This document shows positions 8,429 to 17,224 of a stretch of DNA of 64,000 nucleotides, piece by piece. Each line of letters begins with the position of its first letter. Position 1 is the stretch's first letter. The notes beneath the pieces were generated by a model. It was given only the letters and a program-made list of their open reading frames with translations, did not search any database and was not told the origin of the DNA. The stretch is from Pseudomonas sp. 30_B (GTDB taxonomy: Bacteria > Pseudomonadota > Gammaproteobacteria > Pseudomonadales > Pseudomonadaceae): positions 221,118 to 285,117 of the forward strand of contig NZ_JAFGYY010000006.1 of NCBI RefSeq assembly GCF_017491605.1. The letters run 5' to 3'. Made by a program: the position numbers and the translations under genes.

Positions 8429-8778
8429 ACGACCCGGCCCGCGAGTCCGTCTGGCTGGCGCTGTCCGAGCTGTGGCTGGACACCGAGCTGGATAAGCCCG
8501 GTCGCGCCGCCATCGCGAAGACCCTGGCGATCAGCGGCTTTTCCGTGGCGGAGCTGGAGGCGATCTACCGCCTGGAGGTGGCGCCGGTGGTCTGGACCAA
8601 CGCCTGGGCGACGGCGGGCGTGTGGCAAGGCTTCGATCCGGACTGGCTGTTCGAGGCCTGCCGGCGTAACCAGAAGCGCCGGCATTCGCTGTGGCACCGT
8701 GGGCGTTGCCGGCTGCTACGGCGGGCGATGACGGCGGCGGTGGAACAGGACTGGCGCAAGATCCGCGCGCAGCTCTAG
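8425..8778 (+). CDS. Conserved small protein coupled to the hydrolase gene
   Basis: A 117-residue cytosolic protein whose ATG overlaps the hydrolase stop (ATGA). It has a short acidic helical N-terminus ([13 protein letters not shown]) and a central region with many Trp residues ([16 protein letters not shown]). The C-terminus is strongly basic ([21 protein letters not shown]). The composition and length fit the uncharacterised DUF7079-type family, but I am not sure of that name. Its stop overlaps the convergent stop of the next gene by 4 nt. Function unknown. Confidence 0.75.
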   Translation: MNDPARESVWLALSELWLDTELDKPGRAAIAKTLAISGFSVAELEAIYRLEVAPVVWTNAWATAGVWQGFDPDWLFEACRRNQKRRHSLWHRGRCRLLRRAMTAAVEQDWRKIRAQL

Positions 8779-9254
8779 TCGCCGACCTTCTTGTCCTGGT
8801 GCGCCCGGCGCCATTCGTCCAGGCGCACCACCTCGGCCTTGGGGCGCGACGGCGGGGTGTCGTCGAACACCGCGTCGACGATCTCGTCATCGACCGGGTT
8901 GAAGGTCGCAACCGGCGCGACGACGGTCGCCCGCGGCTCGGGCGCCATGCGGAAGGGCGCCAGCTCGATGCGGCCCAGGTAGTGGCCGAACATGCGGATG
9001 GTGCCGTTGTAACGTTCCTGGCCGGTGGCGGTGAATTCGAAGCCGTATTCACGGGCCAGGCGCAGGTGGTTGCGGCCATCCCGGCGGAAGCGGATGCGCT
9101 GCAGGGCCATGGCTTCGTCGAGCAGTTCCACGCCCTCGCGCGCGCAGTGCTGCTTGGCCAGGACCAGCGCACGCTCACGAATGCCATGGGCGCGCCACCA
9201 CCAGGCGGCAGCCGCGACAATCAGCATGAAGACGAAAAGATTGCCCAGGTCCAC
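8775..9254 (-). CDS. DUF3301 family protein, single membrane anchor
   Basis: A 159-residue protein with one N-terminal transmembrane helix ([15 protein letters not shown]). A cytosolic domain follows, containing the DUF3301 signature region: [20 protein letters not shown], then [17 protein letters not shown] strands. The tail from about residue 105 is Pro/Asp-rich and probably disordered. The family is widespread in Pseudomonas and gammaproteobacteria and has no assigned function. The gene is divergent from pdxY across 120 nt. Confidence 0.85.
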   Translation of the reverse strand: MDLGNLFVFMLIVAAAAWWWRAHGIRERALVLAKQHCAREGVELLDEAMALQRIRFRRDGRNHLRLAREYGFEFTATGQERYNGTIRMFGHYLGRIELAPFRMAPEPRATVVAPVATFNPVDDEIVDAVFDDTPPSRPKAEVVRLDEWRRAHQDKKVGD

Positions 9255-9374
9255 TTCTACTTCCTCGGAATCGGCGCATCAGCTTACTCACTCCGCCGCC
9301 GGGCGGCGAGGGGCGGATGTTCACAGCCCGTGAATTGCGCCCCATACTGCCCCATTCCGTTGCAGGACACCGTT

Positions 9375-10244
9375 ATGTCGCGCACTCCCCACGTTCTCGC
9401 CATCCAGTCCCACGTCGTCTTCGGCCATGCCGGCAACAGCGCCGCCGAGTTCCCCATGCGCCGCGTCGGGGTCAACGTCTGGCCGCTGAATACCGTGCAG
9501 TTCTCCAACCATACTCAGTATGGTCACTGGACCGGCCAGGTGCTGCCGCCGGAGCAGATTCCCGCGCTGGTCGACGGCATCGCCGCCATCGGCGAACTGG
9601 GCAACTGCGATGCGGTGTTGTCGGGCTACCTGGGCAGCGCGGAGCAGGGGCGTTCGATCCTCGAAGTGGTACGCCGTATCCGCGAGGTGAACCCGCGCGC
9701 GGTGTACCTGTGCGACCCGGTGATGGGCCATCCGGAGAAGGGTTGCATCGTCGCTCCGGAAGTCGGCGAGTTCCTGCTCGACGAAGCCGCCGCCGTGGCC
9801 GACTACCTGTGCCCGAACCAGCTGGAGCTGGACAGCTTCTGCGACCGCCAGCCGACCTCGCTGGAAGACTGCGTGGCCATGGCGCGCGGCCTGCTGGAGC
9901 GCGGCCCGAAGGCGGTCCTGGTGAAGCACCTGAACTATCCGGGCAAGCCGGCGGACGCCTTCGAGATGCTGCTGGTGACGCCGGGCGAGACCTGGCACCT
10001 GCGCCGTCCGCTGCTGGCTTTCCCGCGCCAGCCGGTGGGGGTGGGCGATCTCACCTCCGGGCTGTTCCTCGCCCGCTTGCTGCTGGGCGACGACCTGCGC
10101 AGCGCCTTCGAATTCTGCGCCGCCGCCGTGCATGAAGTGCTGCTGGAGACCCAGGTTTGCGGCAGCTACGAGCTGGAGCTGGTGCGGGCGCAGGATCGCA
10201 TCGCGCATCCGCGGGTGAAGTTCGAGGCGGTGAAGCTGGGCTGA
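9375..10244 (+). CDS. pdxY: Pyridoxal kinase
   Basis: A 289-residue ribokinase-fold kinase that phosphorylates pyridoxal to pyridoxal 5'-phosphate in the vitamin B6 salvage pathway. Seen are the PdxY-type N-terminus ([16 protein letters not shown] then [12 protein letters not shown]), the substrate-side motif [17 protein letters not shown], and the ATP/anion-hole motif [11 protein letters not shown] near the C-terminus with its catalytic Asp. The start at ATG 9375 aligns with the family N-terminus. Salvage of PLP fits the several PLP aminotransferases in the window, though pdxY is a housekeeping gene. Confidence 0.95.
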   Translation: MSRTPHVLAIQSHVVFGHAGNSAAEFPMRRVGVNVWPLNTVQFSNHTQYGHWTGQVLPPEQIPALVDGIAAIGELGNCDAVLSGYLGSAEQGRSILEVVRRIREVNPRAVYLCDPVMGHPEKGCIVAPEVGEFLLDEAAAVADYLCPNQLELDSFCDRQPTSLEDCVAMARGLLERGPKAVLVKHLNYPGKPADAFEMLLVTPGETWHLRRPLLAFPRQPVGVGDLTSGLFLARLLLGDDLRSAFEFCAAAVHEVLLETQVCGSYELELVRAQDRIAHPRVKFEAVKLG

Positions 10245-10282
10245 GTTGAGCGCGATTCTGGGGAAGTCCTGCGCTGAGCTTT

Positions 10283-10417
10283 CCCCTCACCCTCTCCCGG
10301 AGGGAGAGGGGACTGTCCTGAGTGTGCGGGCATGGCGAAGCTCGTCGGCTGACTCCGATATATCCACAGAATGCCGAACGGCTCCCTCTCCCTCCGGGAG
10401 AGGGCTGGGGTGAGGGG
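10283..10417. repeat. REPIN-like doublet of the CCCTCTCCC REP family
   Basis: Two REP units in opposite orientation (10283-10312 and 10383-10417) flank a 70-nt spacer containing CGTCGGCTGACTC. It fills the 190-nt gap between pdxY and the convergent antiporter gene. The spacer motif, read as GTCAGCCG(G/A)C on the other strand, recurs in four other doublets of the window. Confidence 0.85.
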
Positions 10418-10434
10418 AGGCCCGGCACCAAGTC

Positions 10435-12138
10435 TCAGGCCGACTGCGGCAACTCGTCGTCGCTGACGGCCCTTTCGGCCCCCTGCCGCTCCACCTGCTC
10501 GACCATTCCCCGGGCGATTTCCCGCTCGCCCATGATCACCAGGTTGGCGCCGTTCTGCTCCAGGTAGTCCACCTCGGCATCGAAGTGGGCACGGGCGACG
10601 ATGTTCAGGTCCGGGTTGATCGCCCGCGCGTGGCTGGCGATGGTCCCGGCCTCGAAGCCGTTGGGGATGGCGATCAGCAGCCAGCGCGCCGAGGCGATGT
10701 TAGCCTGGGCCAGTACCTCGGGATGGGCCGCGTTGCCGACTACCACGCATAGGCCGTGCTCGCGCAGCTCGGCCGCCTTCTCGCGTTTGTCCTCGATCAC
10801 CACCAGCGGCACCTTGTCCTGGCGCAGGCGCTCGCTCACCAGCGCGCCGACCCGGCCGTGGCCAATGAGGATTGCATGGTCATGCTCCAGCACCGGCGGC
10901 GGCAGGTCCTGGGCCTCTACCTGCACCACGCCCGGCTCGCTTTCGGCCTTCTGCGCCTGGCGCGCCTGCAGGCGGTCGATGGCGATGAACAGCAGCGGGT
11001 TGACCAGGATCGACAGGATCGCCCCGGCCAGCACCAGGTCGCGGCCCGCCTCGGGCAGCAGGTTCAGGCTGACCCCCAGGCCGACCAGGATGAAGGAGAA
11101 CTCGCCGATCTGCGCCAGGCTCGCGGCGATGGTCAGCGCGGTGCTGTTGGGGTGGCCGAACATCCGCACGATGACGTACGCCGCCACCGACTTGCCGAAG
11201 ACGATGACCAGGAAGGTCGCCAGTACCGGCAGTGGCTCGTGGATCAGGATCGCCGGGTTGAACAGCATGCCCACCGAGACGAAGAACAGCACGGCGAAGG
11301 CGTCGCGCAGTGGCAGCGAATTCTCGGCGGCCTCGTGGCTGAGCTCGGACTCGTTGAGGATCATCCCGGCGAAGAAGGCGCCGAGGGCGAAGGACACGCC
11401 GAAGATCACCGCCGAGCCATAGGCGATGCCCAGGGCGATGGCCAGCACGGCCAGGGTGAACAGCTCGCGCGAGCCGGTCTTGGCCACGCGCTCCAGGGCC
11501 CAGGGCACGATGCGCCGGCCACCAAGGATCATCACCGCGACGAAGGCGGCGACCTTGCCCAGGGTCAGCAGGATCGGCATCAGCACGCTGCCTTCGTTGC
11601 CGTCGGAGGTACCGCCGAGGGAGCCGGCCAGCGCCGGCAGCAGGACCAGGGTGAGAACCATCGCCAAGTCCTCGACGATCAGCCAGCCGATGGCGATGCG
11701 GCCGCGCTTGGTGTCGATCAGCTGGCGCTGCTCCAGGGCGCGCAGCAGGACCACGGTACTGGCCACCGACAGGGCCAGGCCGAACACCAGGCCTGCGCCG
11801 AACTGCCAGTCCATCATCCAGGCCAGGCCCATGCCGAGCAGGGTGGCGACGCCGATCTGCACCACCGCGCCGGGGATGGCGATGGCTTTGACCGACAGCA
11901 GGTCCTTCAGGGAGAAGTGCAGGCCGACGCCAAACATCAGCAGGATCACGCCCAGTTCGGCGATCTCGCCGGACAGCGCCTGGTCGGCGACGTAACCGGG
12001 GGTGAAGGGGCCGGCCAGCACGCCGGCGACCAGGTAGCCCACCAGCGGTGAAATACGCAGACGGTTGGCCAGGGCGCCGAGGACGAAGGCCAGCACGAAG
12101 CCGACAGCGAGGGTGGTAAGCAGGGGCGTGTGATGCAT
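10435..12138 (-). CDS. ybaL: Kef/YbaL-type monovalent cation:proton antiporter with TrkA-N domain
   Basis: A CPA2-family inner-membrane antiporter of 567 residues. About 12-13 TM helices span residues 5-395, including the Na/H-exchanger core LVGYLVAGVLAGPFTPG, GVILLMFGVGLHFSL and LAQIGEFSFILVGLG. A cytosolic RCK/TrkA-N nucleotide-binding domain follows from about residue 425 (AILIGHGRVGALVSERL). The start is placed at MHHTP (12138); the ATG 18 nt upstream lacks support. The domain order is that of E. coli YbaL/KefB potassium-efflux systems; ion specificity is not shown. It matches PA5518 by gene order. Confidence 0.9.
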   Translation of the reverse strand: MHHTPLLTTLAVGFVLAFVLGALANRLRISPLVGYLVAGVLAGPFTPGYVADQALSGEIAELGVILLMFGVGLHFSLKDLLSVKAIAIPGAVVQIGVATLLGMGLAWMMDWQFGAGLVFGLALSVASTVVLLRALEQRQLIDTKRGRIAIGWLIVEDLAMVLTLVLLPALAGSLGGTSDGNEGSVLMPILLTLGKVAAFVAVMILGGRRIVPWALERVAKTGSRELFTLAVLAIALGIAYGSAVIFGVSFALGAFFAGMILNESELSHEAAENSLPLRDAFAVLFFVSVGMLFNPAILIHEPLPVLATFLVIVFGKSVAAYVIVRMFGHPNSTALTIAASLAQIGEFSFILVGLGVSLNLLPEAGRDLVLAGAILSILVNPLLFIAIDRLQARQAQKAESEPGVVQVEAQDLPPPVLEHDHAILIGHGRVGALVSERLRQDKVPLVVIEDKREKAAELREHGLCVVVGNAAHPEVLAQANIASARWLLIAIPNGFEAGTIASHARAINPDLNIVARAHFDAEVDYLEQNGANLVIMGEREIARGMVEQVERQGAERAVSDDELPQSA

Positions 12139-12343
12139 GGTCTGGGCTCCGGGCACGCAGGGAGCAACCGGAGCCGGTGGGCCCAGGTTGCTCGAAGGTG
12201 GATCACGGGGGCAAACCCGCGTATGAAAACTCTAGGCGCTGGAATGAATTCCTACATTGCTTTCGCGCAAGAGTAACCCGTTGACGCGACAGAATTTTTT
12301 CGAGGCACAGGCAATTCTTATCAAGAAATGTCGCGATCGTCTG

Positions 12344-12823
12344 TCATTCGTCGCGAATTGCCTTGTAGCGCTGTTCCAGCTCCTGGCGCAGCTGGCGACG
12401 CTGCTGGGCCTGGGCGAAGCGGCGTTTCTCGTCCTTGGTCTGCGGCTCCAGCTGCGGTACCGCGGTGGTTTTGCGCTCATCGTCGAGCGCCACCATGGTG
12501 AAGAAGCAGCTGTTGGTGTGGCGCACCGACTTCTCGCGGATGTTCTCGGTGACCACCTTCACGCCGATTTCCATGGAGGTGCGGCCGGTGTAGTTGACCG
12601 AGGCCAGGAAGGTGACCAGTTCGCCGACATGGATCGGCTCGCGGAAGATCACCTGGTCCACCGACAGGGTTACCACATAGTGGCCGGCATAGCGGCTGGC
12701 GCAGGCGTAGGCGACTTCGTCGAGGTACTTGAGCAGGGTGCCGCCGTGGACATTGCCGGAGAAGTTGGCCATGTCGGGGGTCATCAGGACGGTCATGCTG
12801 AGCTGGTGGTTGCCGGGTTCCAT
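12344..12823 (-). CDS. Acyl-CoA thioesterase, YciA-like hotdog fold
   Basis: A 159-residue hotdog-fold thioesterase that hydrolyses acyl-CoA to the free acid and CoA. The hotdog helix signature GNVHGGTLLKYLDEVAYACA begins near residue 23. The second strand set includes VDQVIFREPIHVGELV. It carries a basic, helical C-terminal tail (KRRFAQAQQRRQLRQELEQR) of about 35 residues after the domain. The start at 12823 aligns with the family; the frame extends upstream without conserved sequence. Chain-length preference unknown. Confidence 0.9.
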   Translation of the reverse strand: MEPGNHQLSMTVLMTPDMANFSGNVHGGTLLKYLDEVAYACASRYAGHYVVTLSVDQVIFREPIHVGELVTFLASVNYTGRTSMEIGVKVVTENIREKSVRHTNSCFFTMVALDDERKTTAVPQLEPQTKDEKRRFAQAQQRRQLRQELEQRYKAIRDE

Positions 12824-12973
12824 GCTGTTCTCTGTGGCCAATGGAAAAGGGACCCACTCTGGACGCACCGGGGCGGGGCTCGCGACACAGTTTTTTCTAT
12901 ACCGCCGATTGGCGCCTGGCACCAGTGGACGCTCCGCCAGCGGTGCATCCGTCGTTCGATCAACGCCCCGCAA

Positions 12974-13005
12974 CGACAACGGGCGGCCATGGCCGCCCGT
13001 TGTCG
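12974..13005. terminator. Perfect 16-bp dyad after the SDR gene
   Basis: A fully symmetrical 32-nt palindrome centred on GGCCATGGCC, 12 nt beyond the stop of the minus-strand SDR gene. It can form a very stable hairpin on either strand but has no U-tract, so it is a factor-assisted or roadblock terminator at best. Confidence 0.45.
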
Positions 13006-13016
13006 GTGGTGCCGGA

Positions 13017-13775
13017 TCAGCGTCCGGCGGAGAGACCGAAGTCGATGGCCAGGTCCGCGCCGGTGATGGCCTCGGATTCCGGTTTGCACAGGTACCACAC
13101 CAGTTCGGCGACTTCTTCCGGGCGGATGAAGCGCGCCACCTTGCCCTGTGGATAATCTTTCAGCAGTTCGAGTTTGTAGGCTGCCGGATTGCCCTGGCCA
13201 TAGCGCTCGGCCTGGTAGTCGAGCATCGGCGTGGCGATGTCGGCGGGCGAAATGGCGTTGACCCGCACGCCCGACTCGGCCAGTTCCAGCGCCAGGGTGC
13301 GGGTGAGCATGGTCAGCGCCGCCTTGCTCGCGCAGTAGGCCGCGGAGCCGCGATAGGCCTGGCGGCCGGAGTCGCTGGAGATGTTGACGATGCAGCCGTG
13401 GTTCTCCTTGAGATAAGGCGTCGCCGCCTGGCACATGTAGAAGGCAGCCTTGAGGTTCACGCCCATCACCAAGTCGAAGTCGTCCTCATTGAAGTCTTCC
13501 ACCGGCCCTTCGCGCCAGACGCCGGCGGCGTTCACCAGGGCGTCGAGGCGGCCGGTGCGAGCGAGGATGTCGGAGACCAGGCTGTGGCAGTTGTCGGCGC
13601 GTCGCAGGTCACCGACGGCGGTGGCATCCAGCGGCACCTGGGCGTTCAGTGCGTGCAGGCCGGCTTTATCCACATCGGTGGCGGCGATGCGCCAGTGGCT
13701 CTGGGCGAAACGTTTGGCGATGGCTTTTCCGAGGCCACCGGCGGCGCCGGTGATCAGTACGACAGGAGTGCTCAT
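13017..13775 (-). CDS. Short-chain dehydrogenase/reductase
   Basis: A 252-residue classical SDR oxidoreductase, NAD(P)-dependent. The cofactor motif TGAAGGLG is at residues 9-16, with an acidic Asp34 (ATDVD) at the end of beta2, suggesting NAD preference. NAAG is near residue 87. The catalytic Ser is in NISSDS and the Tyr/Lys pair in YCASK, near residues 146-150. It stands alone between terminator-like hairpins. It corresponds by position to PA5521. The substrate cannot be inferred. Confidence 0.92.
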   Translation of the reverse strand: MSTPVVLITGAAGGLGKAIAKRFAQSHWRIAATDVDKAGLHALNAQVPLDATAVGDLRRADNCHSLVSDILARTGRLDALVNAAGVWREGPVEDFNEDDFDLVMGVNLKAAFYMCQAATPYLKENHGCIVNISSDSGRQAYRGSAAYCASKAALTMLTRTLALELAESGVRVNAISPADIATPMLDYQAERYGQGNPAAYKLELLKDYPQGKVARFIRPEEVAELVWYLCKPESEAITGADLAIDFGLSAGR

Positions 13776-13985
13776 TGTCTACGGGTTCTCCCTGCCTGAG
13801 AGAGGACGGCGGCCGGCAGGCAGTACCGGCGGGCGCCGTTTCGACGACGGGGCGCATCCGCGCCCCGTGCAATTACAGACCAAGAAAAGACCAGATTCTT
13901 CAGTCTGACAGGGTAAATTTTTCGTAAGGCTGTCGTGGGTCAGTGGGGAGGGTTGAGTTGGTCGTGTCCCCGGCAAGTTCAAAGG

Positions 13986-14103
13986 CCCCTCACCCTAACC
14001 CTCTCCCGGAGGGAGAGGGGACTGAATGGTGCAGGATGAAACTGCGCAATCAGCCGGCACGGACGGCCCCCTCTCCCTGAGGGAGAGGGCTGGGGTGAGG
14101 GGG
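13986..14103. repeat. REPIN-like doublet of the CCCTCTCCC REP family
   Basis: Inverted REP units at 13986-14020 and 14067-14103 around a 46-nt spacer with ATCAGCCGGCAC. It occupies most of the 351-nt gap between the glutamine-synthetase-like gene's stop and the SDR start. The remaining part (13776-13985) shows no gene. Confidence 0.85.
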
Positions 14104-14126
14104 AAGCCCTGGCACCGAGCGACCAT

Positions 14127-15494
14127 TCACGCGTGATTCAGGTACCAGCGCCAGTCCTGCTCGCCGACCTCGCCCATGAACTGGCGGTACTCTTCCCACT
14201 TGATCGCCAGGAACACCTTGAGGAATTCCTCGCCCAGCGCCTCGCGGGCCCAGGTGGAGGACTCCAGCGCGCGCAGCGCGGTGAGCCAGTCAGTGGGGAG
14301 GAATTCGGTGGCCTGTTCGTAGCCGTTGCCGACGATGGGGGCGCCCGGGTCGATCTGCTCGCGGATGCCTTCGTGGATGGCCGCGAGGATCGCCGCCGCC
14401 GCCAGGTACGGGTTGGCGTCGGCGCCGCAGATGCGGTGCTCGATGTGCCGGCTCTTGGCCGGGCCGCCGGGTACGCGGAACGACACGGTGCGGTTGTTCA
14501 CGCCCCAGCTCTTGGCCAGCGGCGCGTAGCTGTTGGCCTGGAAGCGGCGGAAGGAGTTGGCGTTGGGGCAGAAGATCGCCAGGGAATCCAGCAGGCGGGC
14601 CATCATGCCGCCGATGGAGTGGCGCAGCAGCGGGGTGCCGTGGATGTCTTCGCTGGCGTAGAGGTTGTTGCCCTGTTCATCGGCCAGGCTGACGTGCAGG
14701 TGCATGCCGGAGCCGGCGCGGTCGCCGAACGGCTTGGCCATGAAGCAGGCCTGCAACCCGTGCTTGTTCGCCACGCCCTTCACCAGGCGCTTGTAGCGCA
14801 CGCCTTCGTCGATGGCCTGCATCACGTCGAAGCGGTGTTCCAGGGTCAGCTCGACCTGGCCCGGCGCGTATTCGGAAATTGCCGTGCGCACCGGCAGGCC
14901 CTGGGCTTCGCACGCGGCGTAGAGGTCGTCGAGGAACGGCTGCAGCTGTTCCAGTTCGTAGACGCCATAGACCTGCGGCGCCTCCGGGCGGATGCCGTTC
15001 ATTTGCACGGCCGGCTGCGGACGGCCGTTGGCGTCGCGCTGCTTGTCCAGCAGGTAGAACTCCAGCTCCACCGCCATCACCGGGTGGAAGCCGTCGGCCT
15101 TCAGCCGGTCGACCACGCGCAGCAGCGCCTGGCGCGGATCGGCCGGGGTGGCCGGCAGGCCCTGGGTCGGGTGCATGCTCACCTGCAACTGCCCGGTGGG
15201 GCTGGCGCGCCAGGGCTGCAGGGTCAGGCTGCCGGGCAGCGGGTAGGTCCAGCAGTCGGCGTCGGCGACTTCCCAGACCAGGCCGGTGCCTTCGACGTCC
15301 TCGCCCTGCACGGTCAGCGCGAGGATCGAGCTGGGCAGCGGGCGGCCGTTGTCGTAGATCGCCAGCAGCTCGTCACGGTGCAGCAGCTTGCCGCGCGGGA
15401 TGCCGTTGGAATCGATGATGAAGAGTTCGATGCTGCGCACGTCCGGGTGGGCGGCGAGGAAGGCTTCGGCTTCCTTTCGATCGGCGAATTGCAT
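14127..15494 (-). CDS. Glutamine synthetase-like gamma-glutamyl-amine ligase (PuuA/SpuI type)
   Basis: A 455-residue GS-fold ATP-dependent ligase, PuuA-like rather than true GlnA. The N-terminal beta-grasp domain occupies residues 1-110. The catalytic barrel has the Glu ligands in MAVELEFYLL, then EYAPGQVELT, the GSGMHLHVSL motif and the NRTVSFRVPG strand. It lacks the adenylylation-site region of GlnA. It lies next to an aminotransferase under the same divergent GntR region, which suggests gamma-glutamylation of an amine followed by transamination. The exact amine is unknown. It matches PA5522 by position. The start has GAGGA upstream. Confidence 0.88.
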   Translation of the reverse strand: MQFADRKEAEAFLAAHPDVRSIELFIIDSNGIPRGKLLHRDELLAIYDNGRPLPSSILALTVQGEDVEGTGLVWEVADADCWTYPLPGSLTLQPWRASPTGQLQVSMHPTQGLPATPADPRQALLRVVDRLKADGFHPVMAVELEFYLLDKQRDANGRPQPAVQMNGIRPEAPQVYGVYELEQLQPFLDDLYAACEAQGLPVRTAISEYAPGQVELTLEHRFDVMQAIDEGVRYKRLVKGVANKHGLQACFMAKPFGDRAGSGMHLHVSLADEQGNNLYASEDIHGTPLLRHSIGGMMARLLDSLAIFCPNANSFRRFQANSYAPLAKSWGVNNRTVSFRVPGGPAKSRHIEHRICGADANPYLAAAAILAAIHEGIREQIDPGAPIVGNGYEQATEFLPTDWLTALRALESSTWAREALGEEFLKVFLAIKWEEYRQFMGEVGEQDWRWYLNHA

Positions 15495-15538
15495 GGTGGT
15501 CCTCGGTTGGCGCGGGGCGCCGGAATGCTTTGTGTTGT

Positions 15539-15604
15539 CTGGGCTCCCGCGTTCGCGGGAGCGACGGAGTCATCCGGTCATCCCCGCGAACGCGGGGATC
15601 CAGA
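15539..15604. repeat. Inverted repeat, CCCGCGTTCGCGGGA family
   Basis: Two facing palindromes (CTCCCGCGTTCGCGGGAG and CCCCGCGAACGCGGGG) with ATC(C)AG ends. The same arrangement occurs at 57465-57540. It lies between the aminotransferase and the downstream glutamine-synthetase-like gene, that is, inside the putative operon. Confidence 0.75.
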
Positions 15605-15627
15605 AACCAGAGTAGGGGCGGTTTCGA

Positions 15628-17022
15628 TCAGGCCTCGCGCGCGCCGGGGATAGCCAGCAGCTCGGTGATGCCGGCATCGAGGGTCTCGATCAGGCGATCC
15701 ACGTCGGCGGCGGTGGTGTCCGGGCAGCACAGGGTCATGTTGTGGAACGGCGTGATGAGGATGCCGCGGTTGATCAGGTACAGGTGCAGGGCCATCTGCA
15801 GTTCGTCGTGGAAGGCCGCTTCGGCCTCGGCGCCGGTGCGCGGGGAGACGGGGCAGAACTGGAACTCGCTGCGTGCGCCCAACTCGGTCACCGACCACTT
15901 CAGCTCGTGCTTGGCGATCAGCCGGCGGAAGCCGTCGGCCAGGCGCTTGGCCAGCGGCAGCATGTGGTCGTAGGCCGCCTGGGTCATTACCTGTTCCAGG
16001 TTGGCGCGCATGCAGTGCATGGCCAGGGCGTTGGCCGAGAGCGTGGTGCCCATGCCGCTGTGGCCGTGGCCATGGCTGTCTTTCTGGGCGCTCTTGCGCG
16101 AGGCGGCCATGCGTTCGGCCATCTCCGCGCTGCAGCCGAAGATGCCGCAGGGCACGCCGCCGGCGATCGGCTTGCCGACCACGAAGAAGTCCGGGTCGAG
16201 GTTCCACAGTCTGGTGCAGCCACCGATGTTGGTGGAGATGGTGTGGGTTTCGTCGATGATCAGCAGCGAACCGTATTTACGGGTCAGCTCGCGGCACTTC
16301 TGCATGAAGCCCGGATCGGGCAGGACCATGCCGATGTTGGTCATCGCCGGCTCGCACAGCAGGGCGCAGACGTCGCCCTGGGCCAGCGCGGCTTCCAGCG
16401 CTTCGACGTCGTTGAAAGGGATGGAGCGGCTGTGCTGGGTCAGGTCGTAGGCCTGGCCGACCAGGCCGGAGCGGTGCACGGTTTCGCCGTCGCGGTAGCG
16501 CACCATCACGTCGTCCACGGTGCCGTGGTAGCAGCCGTCGAACACCAGCAGCGTCTTGCGCCTGGTCACCGCGCGGGCCCAGCGCAGCACGTAGCGGTTG
16601 GAGTCGGTGGCGGTGGCGGTCACCTGCCAGTAGGGCAGGCCGAAGCGCTCCGCGAGCAGCTCGCCGCAGACCACGGCGTCTTCGCCGGGGAGCATGGTGG
16701 TCAGGCCGCGGGCGCCTTGTTCGGCGAGGGCGCGGGCGATCGGCGCCGGCGAGTGACCGAACATGCTGCCGGTGTCGCCCAGGCAGAAGTCCACATAGTC
16801 ATGGCCGTCTACGTCATGGAAGCGGGCGCCCTGGGCGCGCTCGACGAACAGCGGGCAGGGCGTGGACCAGTCGGCCATCCAGTGCATCGGCACGCCAGCG
16901 TACAGCGACTTGTGCGCACGCTCGGCGAGGGCGACGGACTTGGGGTTCTGTTCCAGGAAGCGCTGGCGCTCACGGGCGGTGAAGAGATCAACGGCCTGTT
17001 GGGCGATTCCGCTGGCGGTCAT
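15628..17022 (-). CDS. Class III PLP aminotransferase (GSA-aminotransferase-like)
   Basis: A 464-residue fold-type I PLP enzyme. Residues 60-100 hold the class III entry ARFHDVDGHDYVDFCLGD. The PLP phosphate loop and pyridine-contacting Asp are in LLIIDETHT, and the Schiff-base lysine is in VVGKPIAGGVPCGIFG. The His-rich segment SHGHGHSGMG is unusual. The start at 17022 (MTASG) is chosen over ATG 17052, which lies close to the operator at 17061. It is likely co-transcribed with the glutamine-synthetase-like gene and controlled by the divergent GntR protein. Probable role is transamination of an amine or amino acid; substrate unknown. Confidence 0.87.
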   Translation of the reverse strand: MTASGIAQQAVDLFTARERQRFLEQNPKSVALAERAHKSLYAGVPMHWMADWSTPCPLFVERAQGARFHDVDGHDYVDFCLGDTGSMFGHSPAPIARALAEQGARGLTTMLPGEDAVVCGELLAERFGLPYWQVTATATDSNRYVLRWARAVTRRKTLLVFDGCYHGTVDDVMVRYRDGETVHRSGLVGQAYDLTQHSRSIPFNDVEALEAALAQGDVCALLCEPAMTNIGMVLPDPGFMQKCRELTRKYGSLLIIDETHTISTNIGGCTRLWNLDPDFFVVGKPIAGGVPCGIFGCSAEMAERMAASRKSAQKDSHGHGHSGMGTTLSANALAMHCMRANLEQVMTQAAYDHMLPLAKRLADGFRRLIAKHELKWSVTELGARSEFQFCPVSPRTGAEAEAAFHDELQMALHLYLINRGILITPFHNMTLCCPDTTAADVDRLIETLDAGITELLAIPGAREA

Positions 17023-17060
17023 GTTGCACACCTCGTTTGTTATTTCGCACATCTTCCATT

Positions 17061-17133
17061 TGTGATCACAAAAATGTCAATACAGAAGATGTTCAGCCTG
17101 ATAATCTGGCCTGCAACAAATTCTGTGATCACA
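17061..17133. promoter_or_regulatory. Paired identical GntR-type operators in a divergent promoter region
   Basis: Two copies of the perfect palindrome TGTGATCACA, at 17061-17070 and 17124-17133 (the second extends to TCTGTGATCACAGA), lie between the aminotransferase start and the GntR gene. Their centres are 63 bp apart, six helical turns, so both face the same side of the DNA. This is the expected layout for a dimeric FadR-subfamily repressor that binds cooperatively. Confidence 0.75.
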
Positions 17134-17155
17134 GATTGAAAAAAGGATACGCAAG

Positions 17156-17218
17156 ATGATGCACAACTGCAGCCTGACCTTCGCCCAACTGCCGGCGCCG
17201 CCGGCCGGCCGGGAGTGA
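17156..17218 (+). CDS. Possible 20-residue leader peptide before the GntR gene
   Basis: A short frame encoding MMHNCSLTFAQLPAPPAGRE. It is preceded by the strongest ribosome site in the region (AAAAGGA about nine bases upstream) and ends with TGA nine bases before, and in the same frame as, the GntR start. It may couple translation to the regulator or be a fortuitous frame. Nothing else supports expression. Confidence 0.3.
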   Translation: MMHNCSLTFAQLPAPPAGRE

Positions 17219-17224
17219 TGTGCG

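Noticed and set aside
14133..15653. A 506-codon plus-strand frame opposite the glutamine-synthetase-like gene
   Set aside because: Antisense shadow with biased composition and no domain.
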